A stretch of DNA of 64,000 nucleotides from Rachicladosporium sp. CCFEE 5018 (lineage: Eukaryota > Ascomycota > Dothideomycetes > Cladosporiales > Cladosporiaceae): assembly GCA_002077045.2 (NCBI GenBank), contig KZ111151.1:1-64000 (forward strand). The letters run 5' to 3'. The translations under genes and the position numbers were made by a program. The notes beneath the pieces are model-generated. The model was given only the letters and a program-made list of their open reading frames with translations. It was not told the DNA's origin and ran no database searches. Positions 19,737-30,355 of the stretch are shown here, one piece after another (the stretch's first letter is position 1; the number at the start of each line of letters is the position of its first letter).

Positions 19737-21597
19737 ATGGGTCTCCTAACATTAGTCGAAGACAGGCCTACGCCTAAGGCGGTCTACAATTGGAGGGTCT
19801 ATGCCTGTGCTGCTGTCGCATCCTTTGCCAGCTGCATGATAGGCTATGACAGTGAGTCTGACTCTGGAAGACGTATGCAACGGACACGTAGCTGACAAAC
19901 TCAGGTGCTTTTATCGGAACCACCGTACGCGAGTGTCACTACACACGGGCATGCCACACACTGACGAAGAATAGCTCGCGCTCCCCTCCTTCACCAAAGA
20001 GTTCGACTTCGCTAGCTATGACAAGACCGACCTTGCAACTGTCAAAGCCAACATTGTCTCTGTGTACCAAGCAGGAGCTTTCTTTGGACCTTTCTTCGCA
20101 TTCGTCTCAGCATTCTACCTCGGCCGGAAGAAGAGTCTTATCATATTCTCGCTTGTATTCACGCTCGGTGCTGGACTCATGTTGGGTGCTACCGGTGCTC
20201 GCGGTCTCGGCCTCATCCTGGCAGGACGCGTGCTTGCAGGCATCGGCGTCGGCGGAGCGTCCATGGTCGTACCCATCTACATCGCCGAGATTGCTCCTCC
20301 TGCGGTCAGAGGTCGTCTCGTAGGCATTTACGAGTTGGGATGGCAAATTGGCGGCCTTGTCGGGTTCTGGATCAACTACGGCATCTCCCAGACACTGCCC
20401 TCGAATCACGCGCAATGGCTCATCCCCTTCGCTGTGCAACTTATTCCCGGTGGCCTGCTATTCATTGGTGCTTTCTGGATCAAGGAGTCGCCACGCTGGC
20501 TTCTTTCTAAGAATCGACGCGCAGAGGCACTGAAGAACTTGTCATGGATCCGCAAGCTTGATGCCGATGACATCTACATGGTCGAAGAGGTGGCATACAT
20601 GGATGCAGCACTTGAGGAGCAGGCGACTAAGCTTGGTGGCCTTGGCTTCTGGCAGCCCTTCCGCCATGTGGCTCGCAGTCCTAGAATTCAATGGCGACTG
20701 CTCCTCGGATGCCTGCTCTTCATGTGGCAGAACGGCTCAGGCATCAACGCGATCAACTACTATTCACCCACCGTCTTCAAGTCGATCGGCGTCAGCGGCA
20801 CCAGCACTGGCTTCTTGTCGACCGGCCTCTTCGGTGTGGTCAAGACAGTCTTCACTGTCATCTGGCTCCTCTTCCTTATCGATAAACTTGGCCGACGCAA
20901 TCTCCTCATGATTGGTGCTGCTGGCGGCTCAGTGTGCATGTGGATTATTGGTGCATACGTACGTATACCAGCTTGTTCTCCAACTCGTCATGTTCGTCGA
21001 GCTAACACGATATCAGATCCTCCACAACCCGGTCAAAGCCAACGTACCAGCCGATACCAAGCTTTCCGGCGGCGGCATCGCAGCGATGTTCTTCTTCTAC
21101 CTCTGGACCGCATTCTACACGCCCAGCTGGAACGGTACCCCGTGGGTGATCAACAGCGAGATGTTCGACATCACTACCCGTGGCCTTGGTCAAGCTTCTG
21201 CGGCTGCCTCCAACTGGTTCTGGAACTTTATCATCTCGCGCTTCACGCCTCAAATGTTCAACACCATGGGCCCGTCGGGTTGTGGAGTTTACTTCTTCTT
21301 CGCGAGCATGATGATCTGCTCGATCTTCTTCGTGTGGTTCCTGGTACCCGAGAGTATGTCTTCACCCGTGCATCAGGTATTAGCATCTCATGGGCTGACA
21401 ATCACACAGCCAAATCCATCGCACTCGAATCTATGGATCGTCTCTTCGCGACCAAACCAGTGTGGCGTGCCAACGCCATCATCATGGCAGAAGATCAGGC
21501 CAGGGATCGGGAGTTCCGCGAAGACGCCGAGTGCGCTGGGCTCAGTGTTGCCAAGGAGAAGTTGGAGCACATGGAAACTGTCACTGAGAAGGCTTAG
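19737..21597 (+). CDS. qutD: Quinate permease (QutD / qa-y), MFS sugar-transporter family
   Basis: Exons 19737-19851, 19905-19924, 19975-20958, 21017-21353 and 21410-21597; 547 aa (QutD 533). All four introns are 50-58 nt with consistent phase; the second exon is only 20 nt. Start is MGLLTLVEDRPTPKAVYNW, the usual QutD N-terminus. Membrane topology is that of a 12-helix sugar porter. Family motifs are GRKKSL in the first loop, GVGGASMVVPIYIAEIAPPAVRGR, a PESPRWL-like segment (KESPRWLL), WQNGSGINAINYYSPTVF and the final PETKSIALESMDRLF. It imports quinate across the plasma membrane by proton symport and is normally induced by QutA. The C-terminal tail ends in a Glu-rich segment (EKLEHMETVTEKA). 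Confidence 0.93.
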
Positions 21598-21765
21598 ACC
21601 GGTCTGTGTTGTGCCTTATTAAGTAGTTTGTACATATCCTCGAACATATCGAGTAGAGATTTCGAAGCGTTTAGCTCCCTGTGTCAGAGCCTACTGTGTC
21701 CTGTACCTACTGGTAGATCATGTTTAACAGTCATTCCTGCTGGCACTCAAGCGCATGGTCACTAT

Positions 21766-23078
21766 CTAAACGCCAGGTCTACTGTAGTCAAGCGTCCGTA
21801 CTCTCCGCCACACAGCCCTGGCGGTCCTCTCCTGCGCCTGCCTCCCAGTCTCGCCGTCACTGCCTCCAGCAGCACGTATAGCTAGGTACAGCCGTCCGCC
21901 CAAGTTCGCAGGCTTGATCTCGGCGGTATCGAAGTCATCAGGAGGGTTAGCAGTAGTGACTAGTCCGCCAGCTTCGTTAAGCAAGCAGATACCAGCACAA
22001 ACATCCCATTCCCAGCAGCCCTAGACAAGCATTAGCCCTTACATCCGCAGCATCCATGGAGTCAGATACTTACGCCCTCCCACCAGATGTCAAAGCTTCC
22101 CATCGCGCAGTACGCAAGGTCGAGCGTGGCACTTCCTAGACTTCTCACGCCATGCACCATGCCTCCCTTGCCATGCCTACCGCCAGGCTCCGTAGCCATG
22201 TTGACGAAGCTCTCGATCTTACGCTGCAAATTGCCATCCCGAGCATCTCTACGATCTTTGCCCCATTCGCAAGAGAAAACACAGCCTTTCGGCGCTTCTT
22301 GCGGGAGTGGAGGAATTGGATTCCAGAGTAGAGGCAGTTGTTGCGTCTCATTCAACCACGCGCCTTTACCTTTGCAGGCGGAAAACAGCTGATGTAGAAA
22401 TGGAGCGTTGACTATGCCGATCACTGGCTCATGGTTGACAACAAAGCCGATGGAGACGCAGTAGAAGGGGACGAGGTGGATGTAGTTCACCGTGCCTGGG
22501 ACAAGCTTTAGCAAGAGTGCTCGTGACACGGTATGCACTGATAGACGTACCATCGAGAGGATCGACGCACCACGTTGGGGCGTGATCAATGAGGTACTGC
22601 TTGGAATTGCCTTTGCTGTACGACTCTTCACCAACGAATCTACAGGTCGTTAGTTTGCGTGAGTCATGCATGTCACTTGATATCGTTGATCAACGCACTT
22701 GTGATCGGGATACATTGATAGTATGCGTTGCTTGATGAAAGCCTCGACGTCTTCGCATTCGTCTCGTCAGCCCTCTGCAGTCATCTCGACCGATTCTGGA
22801 CGAACGCCATACGGACCATTGGCATGCTTTATGAGATCATACAATGTGCGTACCTTCGTCTGTCGTGCTCGTCAGTGAAAGGGATAACACCGCTGGACAC
22901 CTGGCAATGGATACCTACCAATCTGCGTCACAGGGTCTACAGCCGACTCCTTCTCCGTCGAGACTGCGTGAGCTGTACCGTTGATTCGAGCATTTGCCGC
23001 GCTCAGCAGCATGTCGCCGGCATTCTTCCCAAGCTGGATGGCGAAGCGGTAAATCTCGTCGAGGTCCAGATCTGCCAT
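21766..23078 (-). CDS. qutG: QutG / qa-x, inositol-monophosphatase-like protein
   Basis: Preferred exons: 23078-22919, 22859-22854 (6 nt), 22750-22699, 22639-22551, 22495-22074, 22020-21766; 327 aa (A. nidulans about 330). The tiny exon ACGAAG lies between a strong acceptor (branch CACTGACGA, CGACAG) and a donor GTACGC. It yields VTQIDEDVEAFIK, the family's usual TDEDVEAFIK motif. The alternative is one 156-nt intron ending at 22763, giving IDECEDVEAF. IMPase metal-site motifs are present: GEESYSKG (GEES/T box), WCVDPLDGTVNYIH (DPLDGT box) and EGGCWEWDVCAG (WDxAAG-like box). In fungi QutG travels with quinate clusters; its exact role is unsettled. Metal ligands are intact, so a phosphatase activity is plausible. 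It is the distal gene of the cluster and converges on qutD with a gap of about 170 bp. Confidence 0.88.
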
Positions 23079-23493
23079 TGTGAACGCATCGATGGAGTCT
23101 TTTCAATCCTGGAAAGGCCCACGATTCCAAACAAACCCCTGCTTTGGACTCAAGTACGTGAGCAGAATCGCTTTCCGGAACGCAATCATGAACCACGTTT
23201 CGGTGGCAAAGTCATCAACCGTGAAAACTCCGGCTCCACTCTACCATGGTAAGCCGGTGTCGGACAATGATAAGGAGTAGGTAGTATGACAATTCAGCAG
23301 CTCTAAAATACTGTCATCGATGCCATGGCGACAGTCTATAATGCGTACATTGGCCGGGCCAGGAAGCCGCACAGCGTACTATACAACTCCATTGAACATC
23401 CATCCCCACCACGCAACCCCCGATGCTCGTCCCAGATCCCCTCCCATGCCTAGATACTCCGAAATCCAAAGTCATAAAGTACATGTATCCAAT
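23079..23493. other. Intergenic between qutG and the Csc1-like gene
   Basis: 415 bp; both neighbours are on the minus strand, so it holds the qutG promoter and the Csc1 terminator. No gene or strong motif seen. Confidence 0.55.
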
Positions 23494-26481
23494 TTATAGA
23501 CCCCGTCCTCGTCTGAAGTAATCATAACTCGTGCTCTCCTGCCCAGGAGTCGTAGTCTCACTCCTCAGATTACCATACCCACCAGGCATCTTCGGAGGCG
23601 GTGACATCCCCATCCTCGCCGCACCACCCACAAGTCCCTCTCGACTCGGCGCATGCCCCAGACCCGGACGCCCTCGGCCAGCGAAGCCATCACCAAAGTC
23701 ACTGCCGGCTGGACTTTGCTCGCGCATGTTTGGCGTTTGGTGATATCCGCGAGGATAGTCTGTGCCACCCATAGGCGCTACGCGAGTCGAGTCCGAGTCA
23801 TCAGAGCGGTTGCGGTCATGGCGCGACGTGCTGCGAGAGCGATCATAGGTATCCATTGTGCCCGTACGGGTCACGCCAGTCATGATCGTGCTTGGCGTAC
23901 CCGGGCGGATGAGGTCAGCCGCTCGGCCATAAAGCTCACCGTCACCGCCTGCTTCGTCGCGGAACTCAGGGCGGTTCTTGTAATGCTCAAAGTCCATCTG
24001 GTTCTCATCGACCAGCTCGAAGGGCGCAGGATTCTTTCCAGAGGCCTTGCCAGGCGCATTTGAGTCCATTGCATCGAGGTAGACGTCGCTGTAGCCGCCC
24101 ACAGTGCGACTGTCCTCGACTGATGTACGGCCAGAATAGATTTGCTTGAGCAGATGCTGCGACTTTGCGCTCACCATCGGCGTCATGAGCGCCTTGTAGA
24201 GCACAGGGTGGCCGAAGCGGACGCCCACGCGATCGCTCTTGCGTGTCTTGTGCTCAGCCCCAGCATGCTCCTCTCGGTCTTTGATCGCATTGCCTTTCTG
24301 GTAGTAATGAATCTGGTCATCAAACTTGCGAGCGCAATACCATCTGAACGCAGCAAGCAGGAATGGCAAAGGGCCGAGCGATGCAAGCATTGCCCAATTG
24401 ATCCCAACACTCCCAAAAGCGACGACCACGAGTGCTACTACGACGTTGCCGAGGAACGCAGCAACGAGCATGCGATTGAAGATCGTCCGCCAGAACATAC
24501 CACCCGACTCGTACTTCGTAATGAAGACGTACAGCAGCAGATACTTCTTGAGCCACGAGTCGAGGAAGAAGTAGAACAACACGACAGGCAGCACGAGGGG
24601 CTGAATTGTCGCGAATGCCAATGCGACAGTTGCATAGTAGCAGAAATAGTTGTAGTATCCAGCATAGTCGAACGGCTGCGGCGCAGAGAGCTCGATCAGC
24701 TCACGAGGCGTAGGCGAGAACCACTTCCGCGAAATAGAGCCCCAGGCTAGGTTGACGACCTGACTAATGTCGACAGCGGCGCCCAGGTTTCGTTGCAGAA
24801 GCCAGCCGATCCAGTACGGTGAGATCTGGCAGAGTGTCGTAATGACGGAGAGGAAGAACTTGCCGTGCGTGATTGCCTCCCATACGCCTTCATTCTTCTC
24901 CTTGTTGGCGTTGATGACGTTCACGACGAAGCCCCAGAGCGCTGCGAAAATCGAGAAGATGATCAAATTGTTGACCACAAAGAACGTGTACAGTTTGTGC
25001 ATCACATGGCGCTCGCGGCTCGTTTTCGTAACGTCGCCAGAGCTGACGCACAGTTTGCGGAAGATAGCTGGCAGATAGAAGTAGAAGATGTTAGTTACTG
25101 CCGGTGCTGCCACACCTTGAACCACAGCCCACCATTTCGGGTGGTCCAGGAGTGATTGGTTGAAGGCTGGCCACACTTTGCCCAGATTGGCCAAGTTGGC
25201 AAGGAACACTGCAATGAAGACGTTGGGCGCAGTCCAGAAGAGTGTCAAGACCGCGACCCAGAGATTGTTGATGAAGTTCTGCCAGTTCCTGTCCTTCTTC
25301 GCCATTTTCAGGTTCTTCCACACAAGATCGTTCGGCCTGGGCGCAAGTCGCACGATCGAGCCGTGAGGGCCTTTCTTCCTGGACAAGTATGCTGCACCGT
25401 GCGCCTCCGAGATCTGATCATAGCTTGCGAAGCCATACGACAGAGCATTGCGTTTGTCTATAGTCTCTCGCACCTCCTTGATCTCGACTTCCAGGTTCTT
25501 GATCCGAGATGTCAGATATTCAATCGCATCCACCTTCTGCCCTTTGCTGTAAGTCTTGTCTTTGCTCGAGGCCTTGCACATAGGTCGTTGTGCAGGCAGC
25601 TTGTCCGGATTCTTGAGGTACTTCGCCAAGTACTTCTCGAGCTTCCTCACTGCATCCTCATGCTCTTCCACCAGCTCTGGCAGCTCCTTCACGTTCCTTG
25701 CGATCGCTGCTCTTGGCACGCTGTCCGTCGCTCTGATCTCGTCTGTGAGCCTGACAATGCCGTCGTCGGTCCGGTAGTCGTTCGGAATGTCTGTGAGAAG
25801 CAATGTCCTCGCGTGCAGACTGCGCTGATAGTCTGGGCTGTCCAGATATGCGCGCCGTAATCTCAGCACTGCGACGTAATTGTGGTAAAGAAAGTAGCAC
25901 ACCACGATGTCGAAAACATACGCAATCACCACCAACGCCCAGAAAGACTTGCTGAAGTACATGTTCTGGGGCGTGAGCTTGTAGAAGAAGGATACTCCCT
26001 GTCCGGTGCTGTAATTATCTTGCCTCTTCCTCTGTGGTGTATACTGATTTGCAGAGAGCAGGTATACGGGTATGAGCACACCGCAGCCCACTATGCTGAG
26101 CACCACGAACATGTTCCTACACATGCGCGTGAAGCGCATGAAGATCGCCGCATCCAGCCCGACCTTATCCACCATGTCTTGCTCCTTCGTCCGCATGAGC
26201 GGTGGTATCCAACCTAATATGCCCTTGCTGATCGCTGGAGGCGCATGTTTGCTATCTGCATGCTTCGCTCGAGGCGCGTACACGACATTGTTGTATGGTC
26301 TGAGAAAGCAGAAGAGGAGTGCGATCACTGCTGTGGCGCCTAGAGAGGTGCCTAGCGAGGCGAAGAAGGAGTTCGTCGACAAGGTACCACCGTAGGGATT
26401 GGCGAGCAGGTTCAAGAGCTCGTCTGTGCCACTCTTGCCGCCGCCGCCGTTATCCTGCCTTGCCCACAACGCCGCCGCCAT
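23494..26481 (-). CDS. Csc1/OSCA-type calcium-permeable stress-gated cation channel (DUF221)
   Basis: 995 aa from the first ATG at 26481 (MAAALWARQDN), intronless; the frame reads further upstream only from a TTG. Domain order is that of the family. There is an N-terminal helix (FFASLGTSLGATAVIALLF) and YAPRAKH. Helices near GWIPPLM and FVVLSIVGCGVLIPVYLL follow. Next is a cytosolic RRM-like insert with RTLLLTDIPNDYR and a coiled Lys/Glu stretch. Then comes the DUF221 core with PRPNDLVWKNL and LFWTAPNVFIAVFLANL, containing several helices. The disordered Gly/Ser/Pro-rich tail of about 200 residues ends in YDYFRRGRGL. Relatives (yeast Csc1, Rsn1, Phm7; plant OSCA) open on hyperosmotic or mechanical stress in the plasma membrane. 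Which fungal paralogue this represents cannot be told without a tree. Confidence 0.9.
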   Translation of the reverse strand: MAAALWARQDNGGGGKSGTDELLNLLANPYGGTLSTNSFFASLGTSLGATAVIALLFCFLRPYNNVVYAPRAKHADSKHAPPAISKGILGWIPPLMRTKEQDMVDKVGLDAAIFMRFTRMCRNMFVVLSIVGCGVLIPVYLLSANQYTPQRKRQDNYSTGQGVSFFYKLTPQNMYFSKSFWALVVIAYVFDIVVCYFLYHNYVAVLRLRRAYLDSPDYQRSLHARTLLLTDIPNDYRTDDGIVRLTDEIRATDSVPRAAIARNVKELPELVEEHEDAVRKLEKYLAKYLKNPDKLPAQRPMCKASSKDKTYSKGQKVDAIEYLTSRIKNLEVEIKEVRETIDKRNALSYGFASYDQISEAHGAAYLSRKKGPHGSIVRLAPRPNDLVWKNLKMAKKDRNWQNFINNLWVAVLTLFWTAPNVFIAVFLANLANLGKVWPAFNQSLLDHPKWWAVVQGVAAPAVTNIFYFYLPAIFRKLCVSSGDVTKTSRERHVMHKLYTFFVVNNLIIFSIFAALWGFVVNVINANKEKNEGVWEAITHGKFFLSVITTLCQISPYWIGWLLQRNLGAAVDISQVVNLAWGSISRKWFSPTPRELIELSAPQPFDYAGYYNYFCYYATVALAFATIQPLVLPVVLFYFFLDSWLKKYLLLYVFITKYESGGMFWRTIFNRMLVAAFLGNVVVALVVVAFGSVGINWAMLASLGPLPFLLAAFRWYCARKFDDQIHYYQKGNAIKDREEHAGAEHKTRKSDRVGVRFGHPVLYKALMTPMVSAKSQHLLKQIYSGRTSVEDSRTVGGYSDVYLDAMDSNAPGKASGKNPAPFELVDENQMDFEHYKNRPEFRDEAGGDGELYGRAADLIRPGTPSTIMTGVTRTGTMDTYDRSRSTSRHDRNRSDDSDSTRVAPMGGTDYPRGYHQTPNMREQSPAGSDFGDGFAGRGRPGLGHAPSREGLVGGAARMGMSPPPKMPGGYGNLRSETTTPGQESTSYDYFRRGRGL

Positions 26482-27742
26482 GGTGTGACCGTCTACTCGT
26501 TGCACCCAATGTTGCTGCTTGGTGGCGAGGATCGCCGTCCACGGATTATTCTGTACCACCCTTCGATCCAAACGCGAAGAAAGCTATACTACGTTGTTGT
26601 AGACTTTATGCTGTATACACTGAGGATTGCTGCTGTGAAATGCTCCAAGCGATCCTAGCCTGAAACGCCGTGGAGGGTGGAAATCACTCAAGTCCCAAGC
26701 GAGTGCCGTAATGAAATGTCCCAAACAACGCCTTCTTTGTCAAATCGCAACGATCGTCAATGTCACATCAATTCAGTAGCAGTAGCAGTGCAAAACCAAA
26801 GAATAGTAACACCACCAGAATCACGTCCCAACATGCACGCGACCCCAACCGCCTGTCGCCTGTCAAAAACCCTCTCCCTACAGCCCTACCAATCGCAAGC
26901 AAGGTACACACCCGAGACGCGCAGCTTGTGCAGTTTGTGCTCAGGTACCAGGCACACAGCGTTTCGTGTTCGGCCAGAACATCGTCTAAATCAGTACAAA
27001 TCGCGATGCTCGATGACGGAATTCTGGCGGGTTTGGCGCCCGTTTGGTTCCCTCGCGTGGAGCGCTGACACGCGTCAAGTGCAAAGCGGGTAGAAGCGCT
27101 CGGCAGTGGGCGGAGATCGCCGGGTAGAGCTGTGAAGGGTGGCAGTGCCGGGGTGGAAGGAAGAAATGTTCCGAGAAGATGCGTTTCTTCTTTTACCATC
27201 CGAGCATGATGTCTACGATCTTGGAAATTGAGGTGGAAGGTGCGATGAATCAAGCGGAACTGCCGACGGACTTGGCTAGATTTTGTCTAGTCGGCGCGAC
27301 GTCCTCGGTAGTTCTACTAGCACACGCCTGCGGTAATGCAGGGTCGCTGGTCGACAGATCCACGGATGACCCTTTGTGACGGTAGAGAGCGCCCGCGATC
27401 TAACACCAACGAGGTCGGAAGCTGAGGCAAGTGGCACGAGAAGCAAGCAAAAATTCTTAGATACTATGGTACACCCCTCTGCCATGCGTCGTCGAAGTCA
27501 GGCCAAACCTCCCCACCGGTGCAGAGAAGCAGCATCCATGGTGGTCAGCCCACTGGTATCATAACGTAAAGCAAGTGCTTTGCAGCAAGTCTGTTGTCGT
27601 ATGACTTTCGCGCCATTGCACGGAGCCATCGCCACAACTTGCACGCTCAGCAAGAAACAGCCATCATTCACAGACCGATACAGCAAGTCTGGAATCGAGC
27701 TGGAGAAGTCGCGGAAGATTGAGGAAAGAGGCAAGCCTTGCT
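26482..27742. other. Intergenic, 1.26 kb, between Csc1-like and nhp6
   Basis: Promoter of the Csc1-like gene and terminator of nhp6. Open frames here (such as 26768-27253 minus) show no family motif and skewed composition. A short CAG/TAG-rich run is at about 26775-26795. Nothing else supported. Confidence 0.55.
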
Positions 27743-28234
27743 CTAATCCTCATCTTCGTCATCATCATCGTTGGCGGCGGTCTGGAAACACCATCAGCAG
27801 AGGCTTGGGAAACGAGGGCGAATGGCAACATACAGCTTGGTAAGCCGCCTTCTCGTCTTCGTAACGCTTCTTGTCGGTCTCAGCCTTGGCGTTGTATGGC
27901 TTCTTCTGAGCATCGCTCAAGCCCTTCCACTTCTCGCCGAGGATCTTGCCGACATCACCTGTGGGAGTCAGTGGGCTGAGAGGATTTGAGAGATACAGAC
28001 ACGCGACTGACCGAACTTGATGCCTGGGTTGTCCTCGCGGACCTTGTCACGCTGGTCGTTGGCGAAGAACATGTACGCAGAGAGACCGCGCTTGGGCATG
28101 TTGGGGTCTGTGGCAAGTCAGTGACCGAGGGAGATGGGGTAGAAGACAACGAGGAACTGACCCTTCTTCTTGCGACCGCCATCGGCCTTGCCACCCTTCT
28201 TAGAGGCACGCGTGGTAGCCTTCTCCTTGGGCAT
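27743..28234 (-). CDS. nhp6: Nhp6-type HMG-box non-histone chromosomal protein
   Basis: Four exons, 28234-28162, 28107-28012, 27958-27834 and 27781-27743; 110 aa. The three introns are 54, 53 and 52 nt, with CACTGACT or CTGAT branches and clean GT-AG ends. The short exons hide the gene from simple frame searches. Start is MPKEKATTRASKKGGK, a basic tail. The single HMG box follows: KKDPNMPKRGLSAYMFFAND, QRDKVREDNPGIKFGDVGK and ILGEKWKGLSDAQKKPYNAK, ending in KAAYQA. An acidic end ANDDDDEDED follows. Nhp6 bends DNA without sequence preference and assists FACT, chromatin remodellers and TBP at promoters. TBP itself lies 19 kb away in the window, with no sign of linkage in function. All phases agree and the fold is unmistakable. 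Confidence 0.95.
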
Positions 28235-30355
28235 GATTGCAGTGTGAAATGGGTTGAGTGAGTGGGAGCTATGGCGCGATCGCACGTTAGTACACTTGAC
28301 CTGCGCAGTGAATGTGTGCTGGGGAATAAGGTATAGTCAAGCCTGCAGTAAGCTTCACAAAGCGCGTCGCCGCAGTGCAGTCAACTCAACAAGCACAGCT
28401 GACGCGCGATGCCTCGGGCGCATTGTTGCGATGCTTGCTGCACCGGTCGCAATAAGGTGATCGTAACCACGACAACTTACAATTGGGGATTGTTCAGGAT
28501 GTTGGTGCGAGGTCTGGTTGTGCTGCTTCGCCGTCAGCGATTGCGCGCCATTGATGGCGACGACGACGGTGATGATGTCGACGACCGCAATGCGACGAAG
28601 CCATAACAATGAGCCCAGCGACAAGGGATCGCGTCGAAAACGCGCGAAAAACGCGTGCGAGTGTAAAGATGGTGATGTGCTTGTATTGCGTGGTGGTGGA
28701 GGTTTGTATGGGCCAACTTACAGTGAGGTGCGATTTTGGTAGAGAGGTTTGTATGAAGGGCTTGCAGTGTGAGGAACAGCAGAGAAGGCTATGAGAGAGC
28801 TGCGCGGGCGGCAGCTGGACCTCACACACACGCGCCAGCCAGCTTGCCCCGCCATCAACAACAAGGAAAGCACAGACGCTGCGGCTTACGCGACTGATTT
28901 GAACCTCACCTCTACTTTGCGTGCTTTGAGAATATGTCTCAATGGCCACATGCGTAGTAGAGTACAGCGTAGCGCATCACTGACAGCATACCCGATGGTA
29001 TGCATACGGACTCAATGTCGTTGTATGACCCTAATCACCATTTCGAGAGCGCATCTGGCGCGATGTCCTGACGTGCCGCCCATGCCACAGGCTGTGAAGC
29101 TTCGTGAGCACGCTAGCTCTCAGCTCCTTCAAGTACAGCACCATAAGTCGATTGTTGTTGCCACCACGGCGATCTTTGGCGATAGCAACGCAGCTAATGT
29201 ACACTCCTCCATACGCACGTCATTCAGCACATGCGTGTTCTATGTGGAGCTCGACGTTCTCCCATCGCTTATGCAAGCAACGCGCTCAGCTCCTTTGAAC
29301 TCTGGAAGACTGCCCACCAGTACCTGGACAAGGCGATGAGCGCGCTTTGGAGCCATATGCCCTCAAGAGAATTCAAACAACTCCTACTTACCTTGACGAA
29401 TTTCTCCTCCGTGCTAGAGTCGGCAGATGCGCTTCCGCGATACTCTCGCCGTGAGTGGTCAAATGTCCCAGACTGCAGTGCACCAACAACGACATTACGA
29501 AGACTAATCAGATTCTCTACAATCCACGAGGATGCCTCCAAACTCAGCGGGTAAATGGGTACACACACTCGGCTGCAGACACTGGCAAGCAGGTAGATGA
29601 ACCAACTGCATTCTCTCCTCTTCCATCCTGTCCGACCGCTGCAGCCTTATCGCGGAGTAGCTTTGTACCGTAGGCTTGCGAGTCCGTCCAGAGGGGCAGA
29701 CCGCAGACCCATGAACTCATGCCGCGCCATCATTGTGAACGCCTTGGTCAAGTGAAGTTATCCGCTGGCTGAGCTGTTGGTCTAGCGATCGCAAACATCT
29801 CTTTCCGTGATGAGCCTTTGCGCTCTACATGTATAGCGGACTAGGTAGAAGCTGTATCCACGATACCGCACGACTCAGACTTCAAGTCCCAGAGCGTTGC
29901 AAAGTGATCAGTGAGAGGACCCAAAAGTACATCGCCGGATGCACATATGCTCGTGCTACCGGCCTGTGCAATCATTCTGTCGTGGGTCGAAATGTCTTTC
30001 GAACCGGCATTGTTCATCCTGCATCATCCGGGCATCATCTGAATCAACACGCTGATACAGAAGCGGCTTGACCGTCTACATCTTGTGCATTGTGTCGCAG
30101 ATGTCAGCGGTCAGCCGCGGCCACGCGAGCGACGTCACACAAAGTTTATGTCCTTGTGAGCATCTCCGCGTAAAGACATGCAATAATGAGTTATATTTCC
30201 ATGACCTATCTCTCACTGCATCCGGATCAAGGGAACTAGCTGATCGCTATGGCACGTGGCTCCGAAATTCTATTTTGACCTGAGCACCGCCTTGAGATCA
30301 ACGTTTCTCGCGCGAGCTCGTGGCTCAAAGACTCTACGATCACACCGCCTCGGCG
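28235..30355. other. Long intergenic region, 2.1 kb
   Basis: Contains the nhp6 promoter and long leader, the start region of the lipase gene, and one candidate small minus-strand gene at 29240-29733 listed separately. The rest has no recognisable motif. Confidence 0.5.
29240..29733 (-). CDS. Candidate small three-exon gene of unknown function
   Basis: Not a recognised family. The core evidence is a coding-like exon 29638-29392 ending at AAG, followed by a perfect donor GTAAGTAGG; the intron 29391-29324 (68 nt) ends TTGTCCAG, and the next exon 29323-29240 stays open to TAG. A first exon 29733-29702 (MMARHEFMGL) can be joined in phase through a weaker 63-nt intron (donor GTCTGC, acceptor GCTGCAG), giving 120 aa. 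The predicted protein has a hydrophobic stretch WFIYLLASVC and PIYPLSLEASSWIVENLISL, which could be membrane-associated. It could be a real small gene, a decayed remnant or chance. The first exon is the least certain part. Confidence 0.33.

Noticed and set aside
24142..24750. Long plus-strand frame (about 200 codons)
   Set aside because: Entirely antisense to the Csc1-like gene, which has family motifs throughout; a shadow frame.
26768..27253. Minus-strand frame of 161 codons
   Set aside because: No motif, ends in a Leu-rich low-complexity run, and lies in the Csc1 promoter region.
28494..28949. Minus-strand frame of 151 codons upstream of nhp6
   Set aside because: Composition is repetitive (His/Arg run) and it sits in the nhp6 promoter/leader; no motif.
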